A DNA stretch of 64,000 nucleotides from Planctomycetota bacterium. Lineage in GTDB: Bacteria > Planctomycetota > UBA1135 > GCA-002686595. A model generated the notes under the pieces. It was not told the DNA's origin. It was given only the letters and a program-made list of their open reading frames with translations, and did no database searches. The stretch's first letter is position 1, and each line of letters starts with the position of its first letter. Below are positions 9,075-16,736 of this stretch, piece by piece. A program made the translations under genes and the position numbers. Location of the stretch: positions 62,001 to 126,000 of the forward strand of contig JADJQU010000008.1 in assembly GCA_016712565.1 (NCBI GenBank). Reading direction: 5' to 3'.

Positions 9075-9701
9075 TCAGAACGGCCACAGCCAGCCCAGCC
9101 ACTTGTGCACGAAGCCGCCCACGCCGTAGCGCTGGGTCGAATTGGTCAGCGGGCCTTGGCCGCGGTAGCGGATCTCGGCGTTGGCCACCAGCTCGGACTC
9201 GACCGTGTTGTCGTTGGCAATGTCCACGCGGCGCACGATGCCCGAGAACTCGATCAGCTTGGTCTCGTTGTCGATGCGGATCTCGCGGCGGCCGTTGACC
9301 ACCAGATTGCCGTTGGGCAGCACGTCCACCACGATCGAGGCGAGCCGCGCGTCGAAGTCGCCGCGCTTGGCGTAGCCCGCCGTGCCGTTGAAGGTGTCGG
9401 TGGAGTCCGCGGCCACGCGCGGCATGGTGTTGAACGTCGCCGGATTGAGGTCGAAGACGTTCAGGCGATAGTCGAGGCCCGTGGCCCGCGACAGGTCGGT
9501 CGCTTCCTCGTTCTTCAGCGATTGGGATTCGTTGATCACCACGGTGACGATGTCCCCGCGGCGGAAGGCGGTCTTGGAACCGATGATCCCGCGCGGTCCC
9601 AGGTCGGGACGATAGATCGAACCCGGCCGATCCTGGGCCGACAGGCAGGGCGCGAGCAGCGCCATCAGGGTCAGGGTCCAGCGCATGGGGTGGGAGCTCA
9701 T
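9075..9701 (-). CDS. flgH: Flagellar L-ring protein FlgH
   Basis: The 208-residue protein contains the FlgH core: GSIYR.., the KAFRRGDIVTVVINESQS region, a central variable part, then SIVVDVLPNGNLVVNGRREIRIDNE...I.FSG.VRR.DI...NTVES..VANA.I.Y.G.G. FlgH forms the outer-membrane bushing of the rod and is normally a lipoprotein. Here the signal peptide reads LMALLAPCLSAQ, and the residue before Cys is Pro, so a canonical lipobox is missing and cleavage after ...CLSA is more likely. ATG 9701 overlaps the flgA TGA by 4 bp (ATGA). Confidence 0.93.
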   Translation of the reverse strand: MSSHPMRWTLTLMALLAPCLSAQDRPGSIYRPDLGPRGIIGSKTAFRRGDIVTVVINESQSLKNEEATDLSRATGLDYRLNVFDLNPATFNTMPRVAADSTDTFNGTAGYAKRGDFDARLASIVVDVLPNGNLVVNGRREIRIDNETKLIEFSGIVRRVDIANDNTVESELVANAEIRYRGQGPLTNSTQRYGVGGFVHKWLGWLWPF

Positions 9702-10666
9702 CGGTTGGCCTTCTTCGCTTGGCGGTCGCCCAGGTCGATGCGAACGGTGTCGCGACTCTCGATCACGGCGTTGATTTCGCGTCCGGTGGATTGGACGACG
9801 ACCTTGACGCGGTCGCCGCGGGCCCCGGCCTGGGTGGCGGTGGCGGGAGTGCGCACGTTCACCGCGCCCGAACTGACCGCCAGGATCACCAGGTCGCCCT
9901 TCTGGACGATCTGCGGGCGCACCAGGTCCCCGGCGAGCAGGGTCTTGCCGGCCTCCATGGGATGGGAGGCCGCGGCGCCGATCACCTGCTGCGAGTCGAG
10001 CACCGCCGAGGCGCTGCCCGCGTCCACCGCGGTGCGGCGCAGCTCGAACATGCCGGCCTCCAGCACGTCCCCGGCGCGCACGGGCACCAGGAGCACGGGC
10101 TGATCGCGCCAGGCCTTCACGCTCCAGGTGGTGTAGGTGGTGCGGTAGGGCTGGCCGTCGACCACCACGCGCACGGCGACCGTGGCGGGCGAGTAGCCGG
10201 CCTTCTCCGGTTGGGGCGCCACTTCCAGGAGCGGCGGCTTCTGGCCCTTGGGAACCTCGATGTCCTGGAGCCGGGTCTGGAGCTCCAGCAGGCAGTCGCC
10301 GAAACCCTGGGACGACAGGTGGGCCCGCAACGCGTTGCGCGCCGCCTCGGCCAGGGCGTCCGCCGCGATCGGCTCGGTGGCCGGCGAAACACGGCACGTT
10401 CCGGAGCCCTTGAAGCGCACGTCGGCGTCCGGGACGCCGGCGCGCACCTGGCGCAGCAGCGCCGCGGCGTCCAACACGCGGCTGTAGCCCGGCGCGGGCG
10501 CGTAGCCCAGGCGCACCGCGCTGATGCGCGCCGCCAAGGCGGGATCGTCGCATTCCACCTTGGCGATGGCCCCCAGGGAGACTTCCGTGCCGGCGACCTT
10601 GGCCTCGGCGGGAAGCGTGATGGTCACGCCGACGGAGAGCAGCAGATGGCAGAGGAGCGTGATCAC
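9698..10666 (-). CDS. flgA: Flagella basal body P-ring formation chaperone FlgA
   Basis: The 322-residue protein has a short hydrophobic signal sequence (residues 1-about 20). The C-terminal SAF-like domain (about 190-315) carries the family pattern VLLVPVRAGDVLEAGMFELRRTAVD......AGKTLLAGDLVRPQIVQKGDLVILAVSSGAVNVRTPATATQAGARGD. This domain binds FlgI in the periplasm and helps P-ring assembly. The N-terminal 180 residues are longer and more divergent than in enteric FlgA. The start is GTG, immediately after the flgG TAG with no intervening base, indicating tight coupling. Confidence 0.9.
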   Translation of the reverse strand: MITLLCHLLLSVGVTITLPAEAKVAGTEVSLGAIAKVECDDPALAARISAVRLGYAPAPGYSRVLDAAALLRQVRAGVPDADVRFKGSGTCRVSPATEPIAADALAEAARNALRAHLSSQGFGDCLLELQTRLQDIEVPKGQKPPLLEVAPQPEKAGYSPATVAVRVVVDGQPYRTTYTTWSVKAWRDQPVLLVPVRAGDVLEAGMFELRRTAVDAGSASAVLDSQQVIGAAASHPMEAGKTLLAGDLVRPQIVQKGDLVILAVSSGAVNVRTPATATQAGARGDRVKVVVQSTGREINAVIESRDTVRIDLGDRQAKKANR

Positions 10667-11455
10667 CTAGCGCACCATGTTGTTGACTTGCTGGAGCATG
10701 TCGTCGCTGACGCGGATCGCGCGGCTGTTGATCTCGTAGTTGCGCTGGGCGAGGATCAGGGCCACCAGCTCGTCGACGACCTGCACGTTCGAGCGTTCCA
10801 GGGCCTTCTGCCGGATGGTTCCCGTGCCCGCGATGCCGGGAGCGGCGTCCTGCACGGCGCCCGAGCTGGCGGTCTCCGAGTACAGGTTGCCGCCCTGGGC
10901 GCGCAGGCCGCTGGAATTGGCGAAGCGGAACAGCTGGATCGCGCCGATGTTCGTCGGCACGCCGCCGTCGCCCTTCATGACCGACACCTGCCCGTCTTCG
11001 GAGATGATCACCTCGGTGGCGTCCGGGGGCACGACCACCGCGGGTTGCAGCGGATAGCCCTCGGAGTTCACCAGGGTGCCCGAGGCATCCATGCGGAAGG
11101 CGCCGTCGCGGGTGTAGCGCACGTCGGCCTCGCCCGGCTTCACCTTGAAGAAGCCCTCGCCGACGATCGCCAGGTCCAGGGGGTTGTTGGTGGGGACGAT
11201 CTCGCCCTGCTTGAAGAGCTTCATGGAGCTCGCCACCTCCGCGCCGCTGCCGACCTGCAGGCCGGTGGGCGCCATTTGCGACTGTCCCGTGGGCGCGCCC
11301 GGTTCGCGCATGGTCTGGTAGAGCATCTCGCGGAAGGCGAGCTCGTTCTTCTTGAAGCCCGTGGTGTTCACGTTCGCGATGTTGTTGGCGATCGTGTCCA
11401 CCTGCAGTTGCTGGGCCTTCATGCCCGAGGCGGCGGTCATCAGTGCGCGGATCAT
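10667..11455 (-). CDS. flgG: Flagellar distal rod protein FlgG
   Basis: The product has 262 residues, the normal FlgG length. The N-terminus MIRALMTAASGMKAQQLQVDTIANNIANVNTTGFKK is the classic rod-protein D0 helix. The C-terminus ALERSNVQVVDELVALILAQRNYEINSRAI..SDDMLQQVNNMVR closes the coaxial helix pair. The L/F..MREPGAPTG segment after residue about 50 fits the FlgG-specific stretch that stiffens the distal rod. It lies 27 bp after flgF and is followed directly by flgA. Confidence 0.96.
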   Translation of the reverse strand: MIRALMTAASGMKAQQLQVDTIANNIANVNTTGFKKNELAFREMLYQTMREPGAPTGQSQMAPTGLQVGSGAEVASSMKLFKQGEIVPTNNPLDLAIVGEGFFKVKPGEADVRYTRDGAFRMDASGTLVNSEGYPLQPAVVVPPDATEVIISEDGQVSVMKGDGGVPTNIGAIQLFRFANSSGLRAQGGNLYSETASSGAVQDAAPGIAGTGTIRQKALERSNVQVVDELVALILAQRNYEINSRAIRVSDDMLQQVNNMVR

Positions 11456-11482
11456 GGAATGGACTCCTGTGAGGTGTGCGGG

Positions 11483-12183
11483 TCAGCGTCCGCTGGTGAT
11501 GCGGCGCATGATCTGTTCGATGGAGGAGATCAGGCGCGCGCTCGATTCGAAGCTGCGCTGGGCGGCGATCAGTCCCACCATCTCGTCGATGGCGTTGACG
11601 TTGGCGTTCTCGAGCATGCCCTGGCGGACGATTCCCGTGGCGGGCTGCTCGATCCCGTCGGCGTCGGCGCGCATGTTTCCGTGCCGGTCCACGTGCAGCT
11701 TCGAGGAGTCGGCGAAGTCCACGACGCGGATCCGGCCGACGTTGTTGCTGCCCTGCCCACGTTCCCGCCCGAGTCGACCGACACCGAGCCGCCCGCGGGG
11801 TCGATGGTCCCGCGCGAGCCCTCCCAGGCCACCGGATACCCATCGCGGGTCTGCAGCACGCCGTCTTGATCGATGTGGAAGGCGCCGTTGCGCGTGAAGA
11901 CCTGGCCCTCGGCGGTGTCCACGGCGAAGAAGCCCTCGCCCTCGAGCGCGAGGTCAAAGTCGCCTCCCGTGGTGCGCAGGATGCCCTGGGAGAAGTCCGT
12001 GCTCTCGCGGGTCGTCACCTGCGGAGCCATGAGCTTGTTCATCTGGTTCTGGAACGAGTGCGTGATGACGCCCTTGCGCTTGAAGCCCACGGCTCCGGCG
12101 TTGGCCAGATTCGAGCTGATGGTCTCGACCCGGCGCTCGGCGGCGGCCATGGCGGTCGCGGCGGCGTAGATTCCACGGTTCAT
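11483..12183 (-). CDS. flgF: Flagellar proximal rod protein FlgF, interrupted by one frameshift
   Basis: The N-terminal part (12183 to about 11757) encodes MNRGIYAAATAM....ETISSNLANAGAVGFKRKG, the FlgF/FlgG rod fold with LALEGEGFFAVDT..G..FTRNGAFHID. The C-terminal part is in another frame. It resumes around 11751 with NNVGRIRVVDF, runs through LENANVNAIDEMVGLIAAQRSFESSARLI and stops at 11483. The total length of 701 bp is one base short of 234 codons. Restoring one base near 11751-11757 (GGCAGGGC) rejoins the frames into a normal 233-residue protein. FlgF is essential for the rod, so an assembly or sequencing error is more likely than a true pseudogene. It is the first gene of the operon, next to a sigma-54 promoter. 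Confidence 0.85.
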
Positions 12184-12195
12184 GCGCCCCAGGGG

Positions 12196-12211
12196 TGCAA
12201 CCGGGGTGCCA
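12196..12211 (-). promoter_or_regulatory. Sigma-54 (RpoN) promoter of the flgF operon
   Basis: Read on the minus strand the site is TGGCAC-CCCGG-TTGCA, a perfect match to the -24/-12 consensus (TGGCAC, 5-nt spacer, TTGCA), preceded by GTGCT. The -12 C is at 12197, which places the start of transcription at about 12185, only about 2 nt before the flgF ATG at 12183. The flgF mRNA is therefore predicted to be nearly leaderless. Sigma-54 control of rod and hook genes is well known in flagellar hierarchies. The matching site before fliK supports this one. Confidence 0.85.
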
Positions 12212-12389
12212 AGCACCGTGCGCGGGCCGAAGTCGTCCCGGCGCGGGCACGGAGACCGCCCCAGAGCGTCCCAGGGGCGGTGCGGGGGCCCGATCGGGCG
12301 AGCCCCGGGCCCGCGCGGGCGCCCACCCCTCGGTTTCGGCCCTGAATCCTTTTCCGTGCGGAAAATTCCGCCCTGGGGGACGGAGCCCG

Positions 12390-12612
12390 CTAGCGGGCTG
12401 ATTCAGAAGTCCGTTGGCAAAGGCGGGCTGAATGCGGTTTCCTGGCAAGGCGCCGCGACGACGCGTGTTCGCTGCAACACTCGGAAGGTAAGCCCCGGTG
12501 CAGCGAAGCCGCACGCGATCGAAGAAGTCGGTCGCGAGGGGATCCCGGCAACGCAGCCAGGGAGCCGCAGGCGGGCCGATTTTGGCGGCGAAATTCTGAA
12601 TCAGCCCGCTAG
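12390..12612. repeat. Long imperfect palindrome bounded by CTAG (repeat family copy A)
   Basis: The two outer arms (12390-12408 and 12594-12612) are a perfect 19-bp inverted repeat that begins and ends with CTAG. Further nested arms continue inward: 12434-12446 with 12556-12568 (imperfect), 12462-12467 with 12512-12517, and 12468-12476 with 12499-12507. The whole element can thus fold into one long rod. The core GCGACGACGCGT (12455-12466) and the loop consensus GCAAYACTYGGARG (12474-12487) recur in copy B at 21626-21778. No open reading frame is carried. It fills most of the 503-bp gap between flgF (minus) and the hydrolase gene (plus). It looks like a non-autonomous mobile palindrome of MITE/REP type. 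Confidence 0.7.
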
Positions 12613-12686
12613 GGTACGGGGCCCCTGGCGTCGCGCCCCACCGCGGCGCCCCTGCGGAAGTGCCCCTGAATGGAGCTCCGGCACCC

Positions 12687-13529
12687 ATGAACCTCCCCCA
12701 CTCGCTCGTGCTCGCGGCCCTTTTCGCTGTTCTCGCCGGCCAGGATCCGGCCCCGAAGGGCCAGGATCCGAAGCCCGCCGCGCAGCCGCCCGGAGATCCC
12801 GTGAAGCAGCGGCTCGAGAATTCTCCGCGCCACCAGGAATGGGTGGAGCTGAAGCAGGGAGAGCGCACGCTGCACTGCTTCGTGGTCTTCCCCGAGAAGA
12901 AGGAGAAAGCCCTCGCGGTGCTCGTGATCCACGAGAACAAGGGCTTGACCGACTGGGTGCGCGCCGTGAGCGACGAACTGGCCGAGGCGGGCTACATCGC
13001 GATCGCACCGGACCTCTTGAGCGGCGCGGGGCCTGGCGGCGGCAAGACCGACAGCTTCAGCGGCAACGACGCGGCCACGCAGGCCCTGTACAAGCTGCCG
13101 CCCCAGCAGGTGACCGCCGATCTCAACGCCGCGGCGGACCACGCGACGAAGCTCGAAGCCGGCAACGGCAAGCTGGCGGCCATCGGCTTCTGTTGGGGCG
13201 GCACCCAGTCCTTCGCCTTCGCCACCGCCCGCAAGGACCTGCGGGCCGCCCTGGTGTTCTACGGCAGCGCGCCCAAGGACGAGGCCCTGCTCTCGAAGAT
13301 CGAATGTCCGGTCTTCGGCTTCTACGGCGAGAACGACGCGCGCATCACCGAGGGCGTCGCCGCCACCGGCGAGCTGATGAAGAAGCTAGGGAAGAAGTTC
13401 GAACCCGTGGTCTACCCCGGCGCAGGCCACGGATTCTTCCGCATGGGCGCCGCCCCCGAGGCTTCTGCGGCCAACAAGCAGGCCCACGCGGAGGCTTGGA
13501 CTCGCGTCAAGGCCTTGCTCTCGAACTGA
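12687..13529 (+). CDS. Secreted dienelactone hydrolase family protein
   Basis: The 280-residue protein begins with a signal peptide (residues 1-about 18, ..LFAVLAGQ). The alpha/beta hydrolase core has the dienelactone hydrolase triad: Cys169 in GFCWGG as nucleophile, Asp217 in GENDARI and His248 in GAGHGF. Glu83 in HENKG is in the position that activates the Cys in this family. I chose ATG 12687 because it starts at the signal peptide and has GGAG upstream. An in-frame codon at 12660 would add nine residues. DLH enzymes open dienelactone or other cyclic ester rings, and the true substrate here is unknown. It is the only plus-strand gene between the two flagellar operons. Confidence 0.88.
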   Translation: MNLPHSLVLAALFAVLAGQDPAPKGQDPKPAAQPPGDPVKQRLENSPRHQEWVELKQGERTLHCFVVFPEKKEKALAVLVIHENKGLTDWVRAVSDELAEAGYIAIAPDLLSGAGPGGGKTDSFSGNDAATQALYKLPPQQVTADLNAAADHATKLEAGNGKLAAIGFCWGGTQSFAFATARKDLRAALVFYGSAPKDEALLSKIECPVFGFYGENDARITEGVAATGELMKKLGKKFEPVVYPGAGHGFFRMGAAPEASAANKQAHAEAWTRVKALLSN

Positions 13530-13562
13530 GTCGCCGACGGGGCTTCCCTCGCCGTCCGCGGT

Positions 13563-14090
13563 TCACTCGCGAGGCAAGATCGGCAGGAAGGCCCGCCACG
13601 GGCCGACCTCGTCCTTGTACTGGAAGGCCATGGCCCTGGCGATCTGGGCCACGTGGTTCAGGTCGTGCACGACCCAGGTGGCGAGCAACTGGCGCAGCGT
13701 CACTGCACCCAGCGTCGGGTGCATCCCCGGCGCGTCGAGGTCCTGCTCGGTGAGCTTCAGCGCCGCAAGCTCCCCCAGACTGGCCCCGCGCAGGCCTTCG
13801 AATTCGTCGAGCAATTGTCCCAGGGTCTTGCCGCGACTCTCGTGCGCCTGTGCGAAGCGATCGAAGGGCGGAAACGGCTCCCGCGCGCCCCTCTCGCGGA
13901 TCCAGCGTGTCCGCGGCAACCAATCCGTGCGTTCGCCGTGAATCAGGTGCCCCACGACATCGAAGGGTGAGAACCTGTCGGGCCCATCGTTCGCGTGGGT
14001 CCACTGGGGCCCGAGGCCGTCCAGCAGCGCCCGCAACACCGCGGGCGTGCGGGAGAGGACTGCACGGGACGGGTCCGAATCGTGTCGCAT
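13563..14090 (-). CDS. DinB-fold (DinB/YfiT-like) metal-dependent protein
   Basis: The 175-residue four-helix protein carries the histidines expected for the DinB superfamily metal site: VGHLIHGE around residues 46-52 and WVVHDLNHVAQIAR around 139-152. Homologues include putative metalloenzymes and mycothiol/bacillithiol-dependent transferases. The specific thiol or substrate cannot be told from sequence. It converges on the upstream hydrolase gene with a 33-bp gap. It follows the terminator of the fliK-flgD-flgE operon, so it probably has its own promoter. Confidence 0.85.
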   Translation of the reverse strand: MRHDSDPSRAVLSRTPAVLRALLDGLGPQWTHANDGPDRFSPFDVVGHLIHGERTDWLPRTRWIRERGAREPFPPFDRFAQAHESRGKTLGQLLDEFEGLRGASLGELAALKLTEQDLDAPGMHPTLGAVTLRQLLATWVVHDLNHVAQIARAMAFQYKDEVGPWRAFLPILPRE

Positions 14091-14132
14091 GGGCCGACGA
14101 TACCAAGTCGATCGGTGGCGGCCAGAGACAAC

Positions 14133-14169
14133 GCGGCCCCGGCAACCCTGCTCGGGGTGCCGGGGCCGC
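14133..14169 (-). terminator. Terminator hairpin after flgE
   Basis: A perfect 12-bp stem (GCGGCCCCGGCA at 14133-14144 with its complement at 14158-14169) and a 13-nt loop lie 29 bp past the flgE stop. On the minus strand it is followed by the T-rich GTTGTCTCT. The hairpin separates the hook operon from the DinB gene. Confidence 0.7.
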
Positions 14170-14197
14170 GCTGGTCCCGCGACGGACTTCCCTAGAC

Positions 14198-16141
14198 CTA
14201 GCGCAGCAGGTTCACCAGCTCGCTCATGACCTGGTCGGTGGTCGTGATTACGCGCGCGTTGGCCTGGAAGCCGCGCTGGGCTTCGATCAGGTGCACGAAT
14301 TCGCCGGCGATTTCCACGTTCGAGCCCTCCAGCGCGCCGCCGACCACTTCGCCGGCCCCGGCCTGCAGGCCCGCGGAGACGGTGCGTGCTCCGGAGTTCG
14401 CCGACTCGGCCCAGAGGTTGTTGCCCACCTCGCGCAGGCCGCCTTCGTTGACGAAGTTGGCCACGCCGAGCTGACCCAGCACCTGGACCTGACCGTTGGT
14501 GTAGAACCCCTGGATGTCGCCGTCGCCGTTGACCGCCATGTTCGAGAGCTGGCCCACGCCGTAGCCGTCCTGGCCGTTGGCGAACATGGTGCTCTCGCCG
14601 CCGAACATCGTGATGCCGTCGTAGAGCGACGGGCTGCCGAGATTGAGGGACACCGACTGGCCGGGCTGGCCGGTGAAGGTGGCCGTGAAGGAGGTGGTCG
14701 TCGGCAGCGTGGCGATCGTGCCGTTGGCGTTGAAGCGCAAGCCGGTGAGCACGCCGCTGACCGTGCCCTCGCTGGGCGGAATCGACGGCGTGACGTTCCA
14801 CGAGCCGTCGTCCTGACGCTCGAAGTTGAAGGTCACGGTGTGGGCCGTGCCCGCTTGGTCGTAGACCTCGATGGAGGTGGTCGCCGTGTCCGGTCCGGTG
14901 CCGACCGTGGAAGCCAGGAAGGCGTGCTGGGCCCAGGTCGTCGAGCCCGTGGCACCCGCCCCGTCGGTGATCACCAGCGACAGTCCCGTGGCGCCGGTCT
15001 GGTCGGCGGTGAGCTCGATCTTGCCCGTGGTGGCGTTCAGCGCCGGCGTGGCATTGGGGTAGAGCGTGTCGATGAAGTTCATCAGGTCGCCCAGGGTCTC
15101 TCCGTCCTGGCCCACGCCGGTGCCGAACACGAAGGTGCCGCTGACCGGCGTTCCATCGGTGTCCAGGCCGCTGATCGTGATCGCATCGCCGGGTGCGTAG
15201 TCGACCACGTTGGAGGGCAGGTCGTTGAGCAGGGTCGTGGCGCCGGCCACGCTTTGGGTTCCGGCCACCATGGTGGTCGGGAGCCCCGTCAGGGAGGCCA
15301 GGTCCTTGCCCGTGGCCCCCGGCACCACCTTGACGGTGGCCGCGGTGCCCGTGCGGTTGGTGGTGATCGACACCGAGCCGTTGCCCGCCACCGCCGCGGT
15401 CACGCCGCTGGAGGACAGGGCGTTGATCGCGTTGACGATGTCCAGGGCCGTCACGCTGCCCGTGGTGCTCGTCACCGAGACCTTCTGGGAGGCGCCGTTG
15501 GACACGACCAGGTCCATGGTCCAGGTTTCCCCCAGGGGCACCGCGTAGGGTCCGCCGATGGAACCGGAGAGGTTGGCCTGGGTGCCCTGGGCGAAGCCCG
15601 AGGCGCTGCCGAGCACCTGGGCCAGCGGGCCGGTGACCTGCGCGGGCAAGTTGCCCGTGAACGTGGCCGTGGTCGTCGCCGACGGCGGAAACAGCGAGGT
15701 GCTGTTGATGTCGATGGCCTGGTTGTTCTGCCCCATGACCAGCATGCCCGTGCGCTGATCCACCAGACGGCTGGAGGCGTCCAGGCCGAAGGTGCCGACG
15801 CGCGTGTACAGCGTCTGGAAGCCGTCGCTCAGCACGAAGTGGCCCTTGCCCGACAGCGCCAGGTCGAACACCCGGCCGGTGCTGGTCAGTGCGCCCTGGG
15901 ACATGTCGCGGCCGATGTCGGCCAGGGTCACGCCCATGCCGACCTGCATCGGGTTGCGTCCCCCCGTGGTGCCGGTGGGCAGCGTGGCGAAGCGCAGGTT
16001 CTGGCTGAACTGGTCGGCGAACACGGCGCGCGAGGACTTGAAGCCCGAGGTCGACGCGTTCGCGAGGTTGTTGCCGATGACGCCGATCCAACCTTGGTGG
16101 GCCTGCAGGCCGGAAAGTGCGGAGTAGAGAGCGCTGGTCAT
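14198..16141 (-). CDS. flgE: Flagellar hook protein FlgE
   Basis: The product has 647 residues. The N-terminus is typical of hook proteins (MTSALYSALSGLQAHQ.WI.VIGNNLANASTSGFK), followed by F.D.FSQ and later VGMGV....D..QG.L..TGR..DLAL.G.G.F. The C-terminus has EGSNVEIAGEFVHLIEAQRGFQANARVITTTDQVMSELVNLLR. The central surface domains (about 150-520) are Thr/Gly-rich beta structure and make the protein longer than enteric FlgE (about 400). It is third in the fliK-flgD-flgE operon, 60 bp after flgD, and its export depends on the FlgD cap and FliK length control. Confidence 0.95.
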   Translation of the reverse strand: MTSALYSALSGLQAHQGWIGVIGNNLANASTSGFKSSRAVFADQFSQNLRFATLPTGTTGGRNPMQVGMGVTLADIGRDMSQGALTSTGRVFDLALSGKGHFVLSDGFQTLYTRVGTFGLDASSRLVDQRTGMLVMGQNNQAIDINSTSLFPPSATTTATFTGNLPAQVTGPLAQVLGSASGFAQGTQANLSGSIGGPYAVPLGETWTMDLVVSNGASQKVSVTSTTGSVTALDIVNAINALSSSGVTAAVAGNGSVSITTNRTGTAATVKVVPGATGKDLASLTGLPTTMVAGTQSVAGATTLLNDLPSNVVDYAPGDAITISGLDTDGTPVSGTFVFGTGVGQDGETLGDLMNFIDTLYPNATPALNATTGKIELTADQTGATGLSLVITDGAGATGSTTWAQHAFLASTVGTGPDTATTSIEVYDQAGTAHTVTFNFERQDDGSWNVTPSIPPSEGTVSGVLTGLRFNANGTIATLPTTTSFTATFTGQPGQSVSLNLGSPSLYDGITMFGGESTMFANGQDGYGVGQLSNMAVNGDGDIQGFYTNGQVQVLGQLGVANFVNEGGLREVGNNLWAESANSGARTVSAGLQAGAGEVVGGALEGSNVEIAGEFVHLIEAQRGFQANARVITTTDQVMSELVNLLR

Positions 16142-16201
16142 GGTGGTTTCGTGTTCAGGTGATTCGAGGGCGGGGCTTGCGACGGTCGAACTGTGGGTGG
16201 A

Positions 16202-16654
16202 TCAGGGAGCAGGCGTCGGATCGGGGGGCGTTCCGATTTCCGTGACGGAGGTCAGCGGCACATCCTGGCCGCCGATGCGCAGGACGGCCGAGCCGTCGAC
16301 GATGCGCACGCTCTGGACCTGGCCCCAAACGTCCTCGCCGGTGTCGGGGTGCGTGTACTGCACGTCCTTGCCCATCAGGGCGCTGGCGTCCGTGAGCTGC
16401 TGCATCAGGGCGTTGGACTGCTGCAGGACCGCCAACCCGACGATGTTGTCGTTCAGGTTCTGCATCTGCTCCAGGGAGCTGAACTGGGCCAGTTGGGCCA
16501 GCATTTCGTCGTTCTTCGACGGCTCCAGCGGATCCTGGTTCTTCAGCTGCGTCGCCAGCAGGTTCATGAAGTCGTTCTTGCCGACGCTCGAGCCCTGCTT
16601 CTCGGGCAGGAGCGAGGAGATCGGGTCGCTGGAGTGGGTGCCGTTGATTTCCAT
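16202..16654 (-). CDS. flgD: Hook assembly cap protein FlgD
   Basis: The 150-residue protein has the conserved FlgD N-terminal export/cap segment: KNDFMNLLATQLKNQDPLEPSKNDEMLAQLAQFSSLEQMQNLN. A helix follows, then a short beta domain beginning ALMGKDVQYTHPDTG. It is shorter than enteric FlgD (about 230) because the second FlgD Ig-like domain is missing, which is common outside enterics. It caps the growing hook. It lies between fliK and flgE. Confidence 0.94.
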   Translation of the reverse strand: MEINGTHSSDPISSLLPEKQGSSVGKNDFMNLLATQLKNQDPLEPSKNDEMLAQLAQFSSLEQMQNLNDNIVGLAVLQQSNALMQQLTDASALMGKDVQYTHPDTGEDVWGQVQSVRIVDGSAVLRIGGQDVPLTSVTEIGTPPDPTPAP

Positions 16655-16736
16655 GGAGGTCCTTGCTTGCGGTGCGTTCGTGGGAAGCTGGTCGTGGGAT
16701 TCGTGGGCCCTTGCGGAAGCGAGTGGGAGCGCCCGT

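Noticed and set aside
12466..12480. Small covarying hairpin GTGTT...AACAC in repeat A versus GTATT...AATAC in copy B
   Set aside because: The pair change is compensatory, but in copy A this hairpin competes with the longer perfect stem TTCGCTGCA/TGCAGCGAA. Two copies cannot decide between them, so it is not listed as a separate structure.
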